A stretch of DNA of 64,000 nt. It comes from Aliamphritea hakodatensis. GTDB lineage: Bacteria > Pseudomonadota > Gammaproteobacteria > Pseudomonadales > Balneatricaceae. The stretch is from the NCBI RefSeq assembly GCF_024347195.1, contig NZ_AP025281.1:2170001-2234000 (forward strand). Direction: 5' to 3'. Position 1 is the stretch's first letter. Every line of letters begins with the position of its first letter. Of the stretch, positions 41,511 to 50,739 are shown one piece after another. Below the pieces are notes generated by a model. The model did no database searches, was not told the DNA's origin, and worked only from the letters and a program-made list of their open reading frames with translations. Position numbers and translations under genes: made by a program.

Positions 41511-43235
41511 ATGTCTATTCGGCTGAAGACCATCCTTGGGGTGGCGCTGATTGAGGGTTCATTACTGATCGTCCTGCTGGTGACGATGATGAACTTCATG
41601 CGTGATTCGAACTACGAAGCACTGGTGAAGCGCGCCCAGACCACCGCGACCCTGTTCGCCACCACCACCAAGGATGCTGTGCTTTCCTATGATCTGGCCT
41701 CGCTGGAAACCTTTACCGATGAAATGCTGAAAAACCCGGACCTGGTCTATGCCCGGGTGCTTTCAGCGGAAGGGGATGTGTTTGCAGAATCCGGGGATAT
41801 CAGCCACCTGACGGAGCCTTTCCTGGCCGATACTGACGTCAGCCTGGTGGATGACGATGTATTTGATGTCATTGTCGATATTGAAGAAGGCGGTGAAGTC
41901 TACGGGCAGGTAGAAATCGGCATTCATATTGCCAGCATTAATCAGGCGATTAATCAGGTTTACACCTGGGGTATGACCCTGGCAACAGTAGAAATGTTGC
42001 TGGTTGCGCTGTTTTCATTCCTGCTGGGGGGCTATCTCACCGGGCAGCTCAATGTGTTGCAGCGGGCGGCAAAAGTCATCGGTAGCGGTAAGTTCAATAT
42101 CAGTATTCCGGTGAAGGGCAAAGATGAAATTGCCGTGGTAGGCGAAGCCTTTAATACCATGGCTAAAAACCTCACCCAAACCAGTAAGCAACGGGACAGT
42201 TTTGAAGCTGAAATCCTCGAACTGAACCGTTCTCTGGAAGCCCGGGTACAGCAGCGGACCGAAGAGCTGCAGAAAAAACATGGCCTGCTGATAAAGGCCT
42301 TTAAATCGGTGAAAGAGACCCAGGCCAAACTGGTACAGTCTGAAAAAATGGCCGGGCTGGGTACCATGGCGGCGGGTGTGGCCCATGAAATCAATAACCC
42401 GGTTGGCTTTGTAAAAAGTAATCTGGGCAGCCTGCAGGCATACAGTAAAAACCTGACAGACTATGTGCAGCGGCTCGATGAATTGCTGAAAGAGCATGAT
42501 GATATGCAGAGCCTGCAGGACGCACTGCAAAGCGCCCGTGAAGAATTTGATATTGAATACACAGCAGAAGATATTGACCCGCTGATTGTGGAATCGCTGG
42601 ACGGGGTTAACCGGGTGGAAGCCATTGTCTCCGGCCTGCGCAGCTTTGCCCGGGAAGATGATGAACAGCTGGCGCCGGCAGATATTAATGACGCGCTGAA
42701 AAGTACCCTTAAAGTCGCCGCTAATCAGCTTAAATACAAATGCACGGTGCAAGAAGATTATGCCGACCTGCCAGCCCTGACCTGTAACATTGGCCGGCTG
42801 AACCAGGTGTTCATGAACCTGCTGGTGAATGCCGGGCAGGCCATAGACGAAGACGGCGAGATTTTTATAGGCACCCGGTTCATTAATAACGAGGTGATTG
42901 TCAGCATCCGGGATACCGGCTGCGGGATGTCGCCGGAGGTGCAGAAGCAACTGTTCAACCCGTTCTTTACCACAAAGGATGTCGGCTCGGGCACCGGGCT
43001 GGGGCTGTCGATCAGCCATGGCATTATTGAAGAGCACGGTGGCCGTATTCAGGTGCAGAGTGTGGAAGGCAAGGGCAGCCGCTTCATTGTGCGGTTACCG
43101 GTGCAGGGCCAGCCATCGGCTGCTACAGCGCCAGCGCAAAAAGCTAAGGTTTCGCCGACACCAAAGGCGCAGGCAGAGGCAAAATCCGAACAACTGGCAT
43201 CAGATCAGCAGCCAGAAAACGGCGTGTCCGTCTAG
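41511..43235 (+). CDS. Membrane sensor histidine kinase
   Basis: A 574-residue kinase. It has membrane helices at about 9-29 and 153-176 flanking a periplasmic domain of about 120 residues, then HAMP (about 177-230), a coiled coil, HisKA with phospho-acceptor His292 (GVAHEINNPVGF), and HATPase with the N box (NQVFMNLLVNAGQAI), G1 (DTGCGM) and G2 (GTGLGLSIS). A low-complexity Ala/Pro/Gln tail follows. It has no receiver or HPt of its own. It probably receives signal from the PhnD-type protein encoded just upstream. Candidate targets are the two receivers upstream and, through the separate receiver-HPt protein, the sigma-54 activator. Confidence 0.93.
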   Translation: MSIRLKTILGVALIEGSLLIVLLVTMMNFMRDSNYEALVKRAQTTATLFATTTKDAVLSYDLASLETFTDEMLKNPDLVYARVLSAEGDVFAESGDISHLTEPFLADTDVSLVDDDVFDVIVDIEEGGEVYGQVEIGIHIASINQAINQVYTWGMTLATVEMLLVALFSFLLGGYLTGQLNVLQRAAKVIGSGKFNISIPVKGKDEIAVVGEAFNTMAKNLTQTSKQRDSFEAEILELNRSLEARVQQRTEELQKKHGLLIKAFKSVKETQAKLVQSEKMAGLGTMAAGVAHEINNPVGFVKSNLGSLQAYSKNLTDYVQRLDELLKEHDDMQSLQDALQSAREEFDIEYTAEDIDPLIVESLDGVNRVEAIVSGLRSFAREDDEQLAPADINDALKSTLKVAANQLKYKCTVQEDYADLPALTCNIGRLNQVFMNLLVNAGQAIDEDGEIFIGTRFINNEVIVSIRDTGCGMSPEVQKQLFNPFFTTKDVGSGTGLGLSISHGIIEEHGGRIQVQSVEGKGSRFIVRLPVQGQPSAATAPAQKAKVSPTPKAQAEAKSEQLASDQQPENGVSV

Positions 43236-43479
43236 CCGGATGATTTTTTTTGGAACTGAATTTATACCGTTATCTATGTAGGTATTGAGTCATTCAGATT
43301 GCAGTGAAATCCCAACAGTTATTCATGAAACGGGGCAGCGCACAGTGGGAAAAAGCAGATAAGACGCAGCAGCAAGGCCTGTTGTCATGCTTTGGTAAGA
43401 AGATTCCTGTGCCGGGTATGCCGTTATTCGCTTAGCAGCGTCTTGCCGTGAGTAAGACGTATAGGGGTCGCCGGCTGAT

Positions 43480-43857
43480 TTACTGTGGTTTCATAAACCA
43501 TTCCGGCGGCACCCAGGTGCCATCGATATGTGTATTTCCCCAGCGTGAGATCGCCTGCAGAACGGGCAGGGTGTCTTTGCCTTTTTGGGTCAGTAAATAT
43601 TTGTAACGTTTGGGCTTTTCCCGGTAGAGCTGTTTGCTTAACAGGCCGTTGGCTTCGAGCATTTTCAGCCGCTCCGCCAGCCGGTTAGTCGGAATGCCTT
43701 CCGGTGAGCCGGCCAGCTCTGAATAAGTTTCCTTCCCACAGATTAAGTCCCGGAGGATGATCAGGGTCCATTTATCGCCGAATATGTCCAGCCCGTTGGC
43801 AATGGGGCAACCCGAACGAAGAAATTGTTTTTCAGCCGTCATTGTCTTGTCATTCAA
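43480..43857 (-). CDS. HxlR-family winged-helix transcriptional regulator
   Basis: A 125-residue MarR-like HxlR regulator. The family signature is seen in CPIANGLDIFGDKWTLIILRDL, with the conserved N-terminal Cys, and the winged helix continues through GIPTNRLAERLKMLEANGLL and YLLTQKGKDTLPVL. Such regulators often respond to electrophiles or oxidants through the Cys. It is divergent from the GFA-family gene at 44012, a formaldehyde/glutathione-linked fold, which makes that gene a plausible target. Confidence 0.88.
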   Translation of the reverse strand: MNDKTMTAEKQFLRSGCPIANGLDIFGDKWTLIILRDLICGKETYSELAGSPEGIPTNRLAERLKMLEANGLLSKQLYREKPKRYKYLLTQKGKDTLPVLQAISRWGNTHIDGTWVPPEWFMKPQ

Positions 43858-44011
43858 CTGTTGAGCGTAAATGGTAACCCAGTCACTTGTGATTTTGAAG
43901 TAACCTGAATAACCGGCTTGAACTGTGCTGATTCGTGGGTTAGGCTTTAGTTACTTCAAAAACGTAAGTTACATATGTGTCAGTGACACAGTTCAGTCAG
44001 GAGGGAAGGTT

Positions 44012-44422
44012 ATGGCAACTTTAACAGGGGAGTGCCTGTGCGGCGAAATACGGTATGAGTGTACCCGGGAACCGGTTATGGCCGGCCACTGTCAGTGCAG
44101 GGATTGTCAGAAAATAAGCGGCACCGGGCATATATCAAGCATTGCCCTGCCGAAGGGAAGCCTGGACATTCAAGGGACCCTGAGTTTTCATGATAAAAAA
44201 GCGGCCAGTGGCAATATTGTCAGGCGGGGATTCTGCCCGGGTTGCGGTTGCCACATCTATGCAGAGAACAGCGGTTTTCCTCAACTGGAGTTTATCCGCG
44301 CCGGCAGCTTGCATGATCCGGAAGCGTTTAAGCCGGGTATGGTCGTCTATGCCGGCAGTGCTGCATCGTGGGATTATATTGACCCTGAACTTCCCGCATT
44401 CGAAGCGATGCCTGAGATGTGA
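44012..44422 (+). CDS. GFA-family zinc protein (glutathione-dependent formaldehyde-activating-like)
   Basis: A 136-residue protein with the GFA cysteine pattern: GECLCGEIRYEC, GHCQCRDCQKISG and FCPGCGCHIYAE, which bind two structural or catalytic zinc ions. Members of this family are often annotated as formaldehyde-activating enzymes, but most lack proof of that activity. The start at 44012 follows GGAGGGAAGG; the longer frame to 43925 has no site. It is divergent from the HxlR regulator. Confidence 0.88.
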   Translation: MATLTGECLCGEIRYECTREPVMAGHCQCRDCQKISGTGHISSIALPKGSLDIQGTLSFHDKKAASGNIVRRGFCPGCGCHIYAENSGFPQLEFIRAGSLHDPEAFKPGMVVYAGSAASWDYIDPELPAFEAMPEM

Positions 44423-44540
44423 TCTGTTTCTCTGTAAGCGCCTGAGAGTGCGCACCCTGCGGTTGCGTTTCGTCTTTTACCGCGGGCCGGCGTCATAATC
44501 TGAATGAGATACGTAAACCCAACATACAAGGAATAACAGC

Positions 44541-45581
44541 ATGAATACCTGGGTGAAAGAGGCTGTCAGCCAGATAAATGCCGATGCGCACCGCTCGGCG
44601 GATACACATCTGTTCAAACTGCCGCTGCAGTCGCTGCCCGGGGTGGATATTTACCTGAAAGACGAAAGTACTCATCCCACCGGCAGTCTGAAGCACAGGC
44701 TGGCCCGGTCGCTGTTTTTGTATGCCCTGTGTAACGGCAAGCTGAAAGAAGGCATGACCGTGGTGGAGGCATCTTCCGGCAGTACGGCGGTATCCGAAGC
44801 TTATTTTGCCCGCATGATAGGTCTGCCCTTTATTGCCGTGGTGCCGAAAAGCACAGCCCAGACAAAGATAAAGCAGATCGAGTTTTATGGCGGTAAATGT
44901 CATTTCGTCGACAAGTCATCTGAAATGCATGAGGCATCGGTGGCGCTGGCTCAATCCATTGGTGGGTATTTTATGGATCAGTTCACCTATGCCGAGCGGG
45001 CGACGGACTGGCGGGGGAACAACAACATCGCCGAAAGTATTTTCCGGCAGATGGCCTGTGAGCCTCACCCGATTCCTTCTGTGCTGGTCATGAGCGCCGG
45101 CACCGGCGGTACGTCCGCTACCCTGGGGCGTTTTATCCGTTACAAAGGGTATGACACGGAACTGACGGTAGTAGACCCGGAAAACTCCGTGTTTTACGAC
45201 AGCTACCTGAGCGGCGACCGGCAGCTTACCTCCGCATCCTCCAGCCGGATTGAAGGCATTGGCCGGCCGAAGGTGGAGCATTCTTTTCAGCCGGATGTGA
45301 TCGATCACATGATGAAAATCCCTGATGCCAGCAGCATTGCCACCATTCTCTGGCTGGAAAAGCTGATCGGTCGCAAGGCCGGAGCATCCACCGGCACGAA
45401 CCTTTGGGGTGCATTGCAGGTGGCCGAACAGATGGTGCAAAATGGCCAGAAAGGCTCCATTGTTACCCTGCTGTGCGACAGCGGCGAGCGTTATCTTGAC
45501 ACCTATTACGATCCAAAGTGGGTGCAGGACAATATTGGCGATCTGAGTGAGCCTGCCGGAGCACTGGCCCGTTTCACCTAG
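44541..45581 (+). CDS. PLP-dependent cysteine synthase / cysteine desulfhydrase family protein
   Basis: A 346-residue fold-type II PLP enzyme. The Schiff-base Lys is Lys51 in HPTGSLKHRLA. The Asn-loop equivalent is EASSGSTAVSEAYFA, and the PLP phosphate loop is SAGTGGTSATLGR. The STHPTGSLKHR context and the long C-terminal part resemble the Cds1-type L-cysteine desulfhydrase group more than housekeeping CysK. It would act on cysteine or O-acyl-serine in the cytoplasm. AAGGAATAACAGC precedes the ATG. No linked pathway genes. Confidence 0.85.
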   Translation: MNTWVKEAVSQINADAHRSADTHLFKLPLQSLPGVDIYLKDESTHPTGSLKHRLARSLFLYALCNGKLKEGMTVVEASSGSTAVSEAYFARMIGLPFIAVVPKSTAQTKIKQIEFYGGKCHFVDKSSEMHEASVALAQSIGGYFMDQFTYAERATDWRGNNNIAESIFRQMACEPHPIPSVLVMSAGTGGTSATLGRFIRYKGYDTELTVVDPENSVFYDSYLSGDRQLTSASSSRIEGIGRPKVEHSFQPDVIDHMMKIPDASSIATILWLEKLIGRKAGASTGTNLWGALQVAEQMVQNGQKGSIVTLLCDSGERYLDTYYDPKWVQDNIGDLSEPAGALARFT

Positions 45582-45678
45582 GTTTTACCGGACGCGCTAA
45601 TACATTCGGGCTGGCTGAGTGCACATTTTACTGGTTGGCGGCTGTTCTGGCTTATAGAATGGCGGCTTCCTGTACCAG

Positions 45679-47112
45679 ATGTATTCCGTTATGAAAGCGA
45701 TTATTCTTGCCGGCGGCGTCGGTGAACGCCTGTGGCCGCTGTCCCGCCCGCAACATCCCAAACAGTTTTTAAATCTGCATTCAGAACAGAGCATGTTGCA
45801 GGATACCCTTGCCCGTGTGCAGGGGCTGGACGTGTCCGGCTATACGGTTGTTGCCGCAGAAGATCATCGGTTTCTGGTGGCAGAACAGCTGCGGCAACTG
45901 GATATACAGGCGGACATTCTGCTGGAGCCGGCGGGCCGCAATACTGCCCCGGCAATTGCACTGGCGGCCCTGCAGGCCCGGCCAGATGAAGTCTTGCTGG
46001 TGTTGCCGGCAGACCACGTCATCAGTGAAGCTGAAGTGTTCCGCACGGCGGTTAAGCTGGGGCTGGAGCCGGCGGAGGCCGGCAAGCTGATGACCTTCGG
46101 CATCGTGCCGGATTCACCTGCCACGGGATATGGCTATATCCGTACCTGTGCCGACGCACAGCGCACTGAATCTGTTTTTCCCGTCGCAGAGTTCGTTGAA
46201 AAACCGGATATTGCCCGGGCAAAGGCGTATCTTGCCAGCGGCGAATATCTGTGGAACAGCGGTATGTTTATGTTTCGGGCAGACCGTTTCCTGAATGTTC
46301 TTGCGCACTACCGGCCGGATATTATGGCCGCCTGCCGTGACGCTTTACGGGGTCGCCGGGAAGATCTGGATTTTCAGCGCATTGATATCGAAGCCTTTAC
46401 CGCTTGCCCGGCGGAGTCGGTGGATTATGCCGTCATGGAGCCCCTGTGCGCAGATGATCCTGACGCAGTGGCCGTGATTCCGCTGGAGGCTGGCTGGAAT
46501 GATCTGGGCAGCTGGCCGGCGCTGGCCGGCGAACTGGAAACGGATCAGCAGGGCAACCGGACCGAAGGTACCGTGCTGGCATTTAACAGCCGCAACTGCC
46601 AGATTCACAGCCAGTCCCGGCCGGTGGCAACCTTAGGGTTGGAGAATCTGCTGATCGTTGATACGCAGGATGCACTGCTGGTGGCCGACCGTGATCAGAG
46701 TGAATCTATGAAAGCGCTGCTGGCAAAAGTAAAAGCCGACAGCCGCTTCAGCGATGTGCCCCATGGCACGGTGCACCGTCCCTGGGGTAAGTACCGCTGT
46801 ATCGATATGGGTAATGGCTATCAGGTAAAACGGATTACGGTAAACCCCGGTGGCCGCTTAAGCCTGCAAAAGCACCAGCAGCGGGCGGAACACTGGGTGG
46901 TGGTGTCCGGCATTGCTGAGGTGACTAAGGGGGAGCAGTGTTTTCTGCTGGAAAAGAACCAGTCCACCTATATTCCCATTGGCGGTGTTCACAGCCTGGC
47001 GAATCCCGGAAAAATGCCGCTGGAACTGATCGAGGTGCAGTCCGGTGAGTATCTCGGTGAAGATGATATTGAACGGCTTGAAGATGTATATGGTCGCAGT
47101 AAAGGTGGCTGA
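45679..47112 (+). CDS. manC: Mannose-1-phosphate guanylyltransferase / mannose-6-phosphate isomerase
   Basis: A 477-residue bifunctional type II GMP/PMI protein. The N-terminal nucleotidyltransferase has ILAGGVGERLWPLSRPQHPKQFL and PADHVI; the substrate site has FVEKPD and WNSGMFMF. The C-terminal cupin isomerase has HRPWGKYRCID, ITVNPGGRLSLQKHQQRAEHW and VGGVH-like GGVHSL with metal-binding His/Glu. It makes GDP-mannose, a likely precursor for the exopolysaccharide or LPS. It lies outside the sigma-54 locus and no such promoter was seen before it. Start 45679 or 45691 (MKAIILAGG); neither has a clear ribosome site. Confidence 0.93.
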   Translation: MYSVMKAIILAGGVGERLWPLSRPQHPKQFLNLHSEQSMLQDTLARVQGLDVSGYTVVAAEDHRFLVAEQLRQLDIQADILLEPAGRNTAPAIALAALQARPDEVLLVLPADHVISEAEVFRTAVKLGLEPAEAGKLMTFGIVPDSPATGYGYIRTCADAQRTESVFPVAEFVEKPDIARAKAYLASGEYLWNSGMFMFRADRFLNVLAHYRPDIMAACRDALRGRREDLDFQRIDIEAFTACPAESVDYAVMEPLCADDPDAVAVIPLEAGWNDLGSWPALAGELETDQQGNRTEGTVLAFNSRNCQIHSQSRPVATLGLENLLIVDTQDALLVADRDQSESMKALLAKVKADSRFSDVPHGTVHRPWGKYRCIDMGNGYQVKRITVNPGGRLSLQKHQQRAEHWVVVSGIAEVTKGEQCFLLEKNQSTYIPIGGVHSLANPGKMPLELIEVQSGEYLGEDDIERLEDVYGRSKGG

Positions 47113-47193
47113 ACAGGCGGTCTGACTGAAATCCTGGACTAAGCTGTAAGCCTGATACCTTTTTTCTGAGCAGGAATTCCGGGAGACACAGGC

Positions 47194-48096
47194 ATGATCA
47201 AACGATTTCTTCAAGCAACATCACTCTGTTTGCTGACCCAGGCAGGCATGGTGATGGCAGACAATCATGAGCGGTTTAAAGACGTTAAGATTGCGTCTGC
47301 CCAGGTCAGTGAAGGCCTGTATATGCTCACCGGTGCCGGCGGGAATATGGCGGTATCCATCGGCAAGAACGGCACCTATCTGGTGGATGATCAGTTCGCG
47401 CCGCTTTCAGAGCGCATTCTTACCGCGATTAAAGACCTCGGCGGCGATGTACCAAAATTCCTGCTCAACACACACTGGCACGGTGACCATACCGGCGGTA
47501 ATGAAAACTTCGGTAAGCAGGGCAGTATCATCGTTGCTCACGATAACGTGCGCGAACGCATGTCGTCCAATCAGTTCATCAAGGCCTTTAACCGCAAGGT
47601 TGAGCCCGCTCCGGAAGCTGCACTGCCGGTGATCACCTTCGGTGAAGGGGTGAACTTCCACTGGAACGGCGATGTACTGCGGGTACGGCACCAGCCAAAC
47701 GCCCATACGGATACCGACAGCTTCGTGCAGTTTAAGGCCGCCAACGTAATTCACACCGGCGATCTGTACTTTGCCGGCATGTATCCCTTTATTGATGCCA
47801 GCAGCGGCGGCTCCATTACCGGGGTCATTGCTGCGGCTGATCAGATTCTGGAAGTGGCCGACGTGAATACCAAAATTATTCCCGGCCACGGCAAACTGTC
47901 GAACAAGGCAGAACTGGCCGAATACCGCGACATGCTGAAGCTGGTGGAAAGCCGTATCAGCAAGATGATCGCCGAAGGGAAAACCCGCCTGCAGATCGTC
48001 GAAGCCAAACCCACGGCGGATCTGGATGAAAAATGGGGTGGCGGATTCATGAAACCCGATAAGTGGGTCAGTATCGTCTATGACGGTTTGAACTGA
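47194..48096 (+). CDS. Periplasmic MBL-fold metallo-hydrolase
   Basis: A 300-residue metallo-beta-lactamase-fold protein with an export signal (IKRFLQATSLCLLTQAGMVMA). Zinc ligands are His94, His96, Asp98 and His99 (NTHWHGDHTGG), a later His (QPNAHTDTDS), Asp (HTGDLYFAG) and His (IPGHGKLS). It resembles periplasmic proteins of the subclass near B3 beta-lactamases and quinoprotein relay proteins (SoxH-like). Substrate unknown; a true antibiotic hydrolase cannot be claimed. A strong terminator follows. Confidence 0.88.
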   Translation: MIKRFLQATSLCLLTQAGMVMADNHERFKDVKIASAQVSEGLYMLTGAGGNMAVSIGKNGTYLVDDQFAPLSERILTAIKDLGGDVPKFLLNTHWHGDHTGGNENFGKQGSIIVAHDNVRERMSSNQFIKAFNRKVEPAPEAALPVITFGEGVNFHWNGDVLRVRHQPNAHTDTDSFVQFKAANVIHTGDLYFAGMYPFIDASSGGSITGVIAAADQILEVADVNTKIIPGHGKLSNKAELAEYRDMLKLVESRISKMIAEGKTRLQIVEAKPTADLDEKWGGGFMKPDKWVSIVYDGLN

Positions 48097-48106
48097 GAAA
48101 TAATCT

Positions 48107-48133
48107 GAAAGGCACCTAACGGGTGCCTTTTTT
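48107..48133 (+). terminator. Rho-independent terminator after the MBL-fold gene
   Basis: AAAGGCACC and GGGTGCCTTT form a stem around a short loop, followed by a run of T residues on the plus strand. It starts about 10 bp after the stop codon. The A-rich 5' side lets it act on the minus strand as well, where the VOC gene ends at 48172. Confidence 0.9.
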
Positions 48134-48171
48134 GTTTGGCAGCCTTTATTTCAGGGCCTTTATTTGGAGGC

Positions 48172-48585
48172 TTAGGCAAACATCTCCCGTTCATCGCTGA
48201 AACTCTTGAACTCCAGCGGGTTACCGCTGAAATCCAGCACGAACATGGTGGCCTGCTGGCCCGGCTGACCGGCATAACGCTGTACCGGTTTAACAATGAA
48301 CTCCACACCGGCGGCTTCCAGCCGTTGCCGGGTATCCTCAGACTCTGACGGGCTGAGTACCGCGCCAAAATGCGGAATCGGCACCTCAATGTCATCTACC
48401 TTGCCACAGTAATCAAGTGCTTCGGGCATCTCGGCCACATGGGCGGATAACTGATTGCCCCAGAAATCAAAATCAACCCAGGTGTCAGTTGAGCGGCCTT
48501 CTTCGCAGCCGAGAATATCAATATAGAAACGGCGGGTACTGGCGAGATCTTTCACTTTAAAGGCGTAATGGAAGATGTTAGCCAT
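48172..48585 (-). CDS. VOC (glyoxalase/dioxygenase-fold) family protein
   Basis: A 137-residue protein with paired beta-alpha-beta3 modules of the vicinal oxygen chelate superfamily: FHYAFKVKDLASTRRFYIDILG and PIPHFGAVL...ATMFVLDFSGNPLEFKSF (in parts). Metal ligands would be His of FHYAF, His of IPHFG and the late Glu of PLEFK. The start at 48585 matches the domain boundary and has AAAGGA upstream; the longer frame to 48762 runs into the antiporter gene. It overlaps the antiporter's stop by 8 bp, so the two are co-transcribed. Function is unspecified. Confidence 0.87.
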   Translation of the reverse strand: MANIFHYAFKVKDLASTRRFYIDILGCEEGRSTDTWVDFDFWGNQLSAHVAEMPEALDYCGKVDDIEVPIPHFGAVLSPSESEDTRQRLEAAGVEFIVKPVQRYAGQPGQQATMFVLDFSGNPLEFKSFSDEREMFA

Positions 48586-49825
48586 GGGGTGTCCTTTTTT
48601 TAGATTCAGGTGGCTTGCTAAGGATTTTTTTAACCAGCCACGGATTCGTTGTGGCCTGTACCAGCAGGGTAAACAGTACCACACCAAAACCGATTGACTG
48701 AATCGTCCACCAGTAGGGCAACTCGGTGGGCAGGGATAATACCAGCGCAATGGTGACCGCACCGCGCAGACCGCCCCAGATCATAATCGGCGGGTAGCGG
48801 CTGTCGGTGGGTTGCCCGACAGTAACCCCGTTCAGCCAGACTGACACATACACTGCCACGGTGCGGGCCAGCGTTGCAGCTATGATCGCCAGCACAATGG
48901 CAATCCAGCGTTCGGTGAACATCTCAACGGTAATCACAAGCCCCAGTAAAACAAACACAAAGACGTTGGCAATAAAGCCAAGAGACTCCCATACGTGATG
49001 CACCTGATGCTCCAGCTCTGCCAATTGCCCGGCGGCGACTTTCTTAAACACAATCGCCGCGAACAGCACCGCAACAATGCCGGACACATGCAGAAAATGC
49101 TCGCCGATATAAAAACTGCCGTAGGAAAGCACGATGGTCACCAGAATCAGCCCCGGCAGGGTAACGGAGAAAATGTGCAGGGTAAGGGCGAACAGGTAGC
49201 CCATCACCACGCCGACAGCGACCCCGCCGAAGAAGATCTTCATGAACTGAATCACACCATCCGTCACATCCGCCTCAACGGTGCCCAACCCTATGCCCAC
49301 CAGAATTGTGAACAGGGCAATGGCCGTGGCATCGTTAAACAGGCTTTCACCTTCAATGAGCACATTCAGTTCCGCCGGGGCATTCAGAGCTTTTAGCTGG
49401 GCTACAACGGCCACCGGGTCAGTGGCTGAAATCACTGCACCGGTGATCAGCGCCGCGATGAAGGGAAACCCCGGGTGACCTATGCCATAGAAGATAAACA
49501 CGGCGGTTGCCACGGTAGACACCAACAGGCCAATGGTGGCCAGCGTCAGTACATTGGGCATAAACCGGAACAGAAGTTTTGAATCCAGCGAGAACGCCGC
49601 TTCAAAAATCAGCACCGGCAACAGCACAAACAGCATCAGATCCTGAAAATTGCTGGCCCGGATACCACTGTCCCAGCCAAAGGCTTCGACTGACAGCGCC
49701 AGAAGGAAACCCAGCCCCACCAGAATAAGCGAATATGGAATATTCACCAGTCGGGTAATGAACAGCCCTATAATCCCGGTGGCCGCAAATATCAGCAGTA
49801 CAGCAATGATGTCAGTGACTGGCAT
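48578..49825 (-). CDS. CPA1-family sodium/proton antiporter (NhaP-like)
   Basis: A 415-residue membrane protein with about 12 helices. Core transport motifs include ITGAVISATDPVAVVAQL and LIEGESLFNDATAIALF, the Asp-bearing helices typical of CPA1 exchangers, and IWGGLRGAVTIALVLSLP near the C-terminus. It exchanges Na+ (or K+) for H+ across the inner membrane. The start at 49825 has CAGGAGCTGAAC upstream. The earlier codon at 49858 lacks a site. Such exchangers help pH and salt homeostasis in marine bacteria. Confidence 0.92.
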   Translation of the reverse strand: MPVTDIIAVLLIFAATGIIGLFITRLVNIPYSLILVGLGFLLALSVEAFGWDSGIRASNFQDLMLFVLLPVLIFEAAFSLDSKLLFRFMPNVLTLATIGLLVSTVATAVFIFYGIGHPGFPFIAALITGAVISATDPVAVVAQLKALNAPAELNVLIEGESLFNDATAIALFTILVGIGLGTVEADVTDGVIQFMKIFFGGVAVGVVMGYLFALTLHIFSVTLPGLILVTIVLSYGSFYIGEHFLHVSGIVAVLFAAIVFKKVAAGQLAELEHQVHHVWESLGFIANVFVFVLLGLVITVEMFTERWIAIVLAIIAATLARTVAVYVSVWLNGVTVGQPTDSRYPPIMIWGGLRGAVTIALVLSLPTELPYWWTIQSIGFGVVLFTLLVQATTNPWLVKKILSKPPESKKRTPHG

Positions 49826-50190
49826 GTTCAGCTCCTGAAGCACGTGAGTACATTTCATTCTAGCTGTACTACGGGAAGAACGCTGTGATGCCTATACATC
49901 ATTTTCTTATTTAATAATAAGTTATGAGCCTTGATTGAGATTGTTGACACATTTTTTTCGTGCTGCTACTTTCGTCTGAGCCTTTTCAGACCGGAGATAG
50001 ATGGGAGGTATAGGAAAGGCAAATCATCAATTAGTGTGATGCCTGAGGACGATGATGATATAAAGAATGTATTGCAGGCCAGTACTGATAATGAGTATCG
50101 GTTGCCTGCAGATTACAAAAAATGGAAATTTTTGCCGCAGCATACGGTAGCAGCCGTATCTGCAGGAACATACAGGGATAGATATCAGGG
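49826..50190. other. 365-bp AT-shifted junction before the broken secretion gene
   Basis: Base composition drops from here toward 52.5 kb. An 87-codon plus-strand frame (49931-50194) and a 71-codon minus-strand frame overlap here. The plus frame ends in PADYKKWKFLPQHTVAAVSAGTYRDRYQG and lacks a convincing ribosome site at its first ATG. An internal ATG at 50040 would give a 51-residue product. I see no recognisable domain; it may be gene debris. Confidence 0.4.
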
Positions 50191-50683
50191 ATGAACTCAG
50201 TCGCCGCTGAATCACTCGGTTCAGATATACATCAAGAAACACAAAGCCTGCTCAGTGCTTTGCAAATTCTCTGTCAGATTCTTCAGCTGACGGATGATCC
50301 TCATACCTTTGAGCGTTCTGCTCAATCAGCACTGTCTGAAGCGCCTGAGAAAGCCTTTACTTCGTTAGGCGAGCGGGTCTTCAGGTTCTCCTGCAGCCTG
50401 CGCCAGCGCATCGCCATCGCCGGAGCTCTGGTGGCCGACCCGAAAATCTTCGTATTCGACGAAACGACCTCCGCACTGGATTACGAAGCCGAACAAACAA
50501 CCTTAAAAAAAACTGCTAGAAATCGTAAAAGGAAGAACCGTCATTATGATCGCCCACCGGCTGAACTGTATGCCGCTATGTGACCGGGTGGTGGTAATGG
50601 AGTATGGAGAAATAATAGAAGCTGGACGTCACGATGATTTGGTCCAGAGTGATGGGCAGTATAAAGAGATTTGGACAGTGTAG
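50191..50683 (+). pseudogene. Broken type I secretion ABC transporter (HlyB/RtxB-like), internally deleted and frameshifted
   Basis: The first 60 codons look like the N-terminal C39-like region of type I secretion ATPases (SLLSALQILCQIL). They join abruptly to the end of the nucleotide-binding domain: RQRIAIAGALVADPKIFVFDETTSALDYEAEQ, with the Walker B FDETTSALD (in parts). The membrane domain and Walker A, about 450 residues, are missing, and the ABC signature LSGGQ is replaced by FSCSL. After an 8-A run at 50505-50512 the frame shifts. The homologous ending then continues in another frame (LLEIVKGRTVIMIAHRLN, the H-loop, then VMEYGEIIEAGRHDDLV) to TAG at 50681-50683. Both lesions make it a pseudogene of a secreted RTX-type protein exporter. 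Confidence 0.85.
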
Positions 50684-50739
50684 AGTAAATAGAACAGGCT
50701 TTTGTTATGAGATTCTTAAAATAAACGTTTGGGGGGGAT

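Noticed and set aside
42015..43037. 340-codon minus-strand frame opposite the sensor kinase
   Set aside because: Antisense to a well-supported histidine kinase with all motifs; shadow frame.
49931..50194. 87-codon plus-strand frame before the broken secretion gene
   Set aside because: No ribosome site at the first ATG, no domain, and it lies in decayed AT-rich sequence; kept only as part of the junction description.
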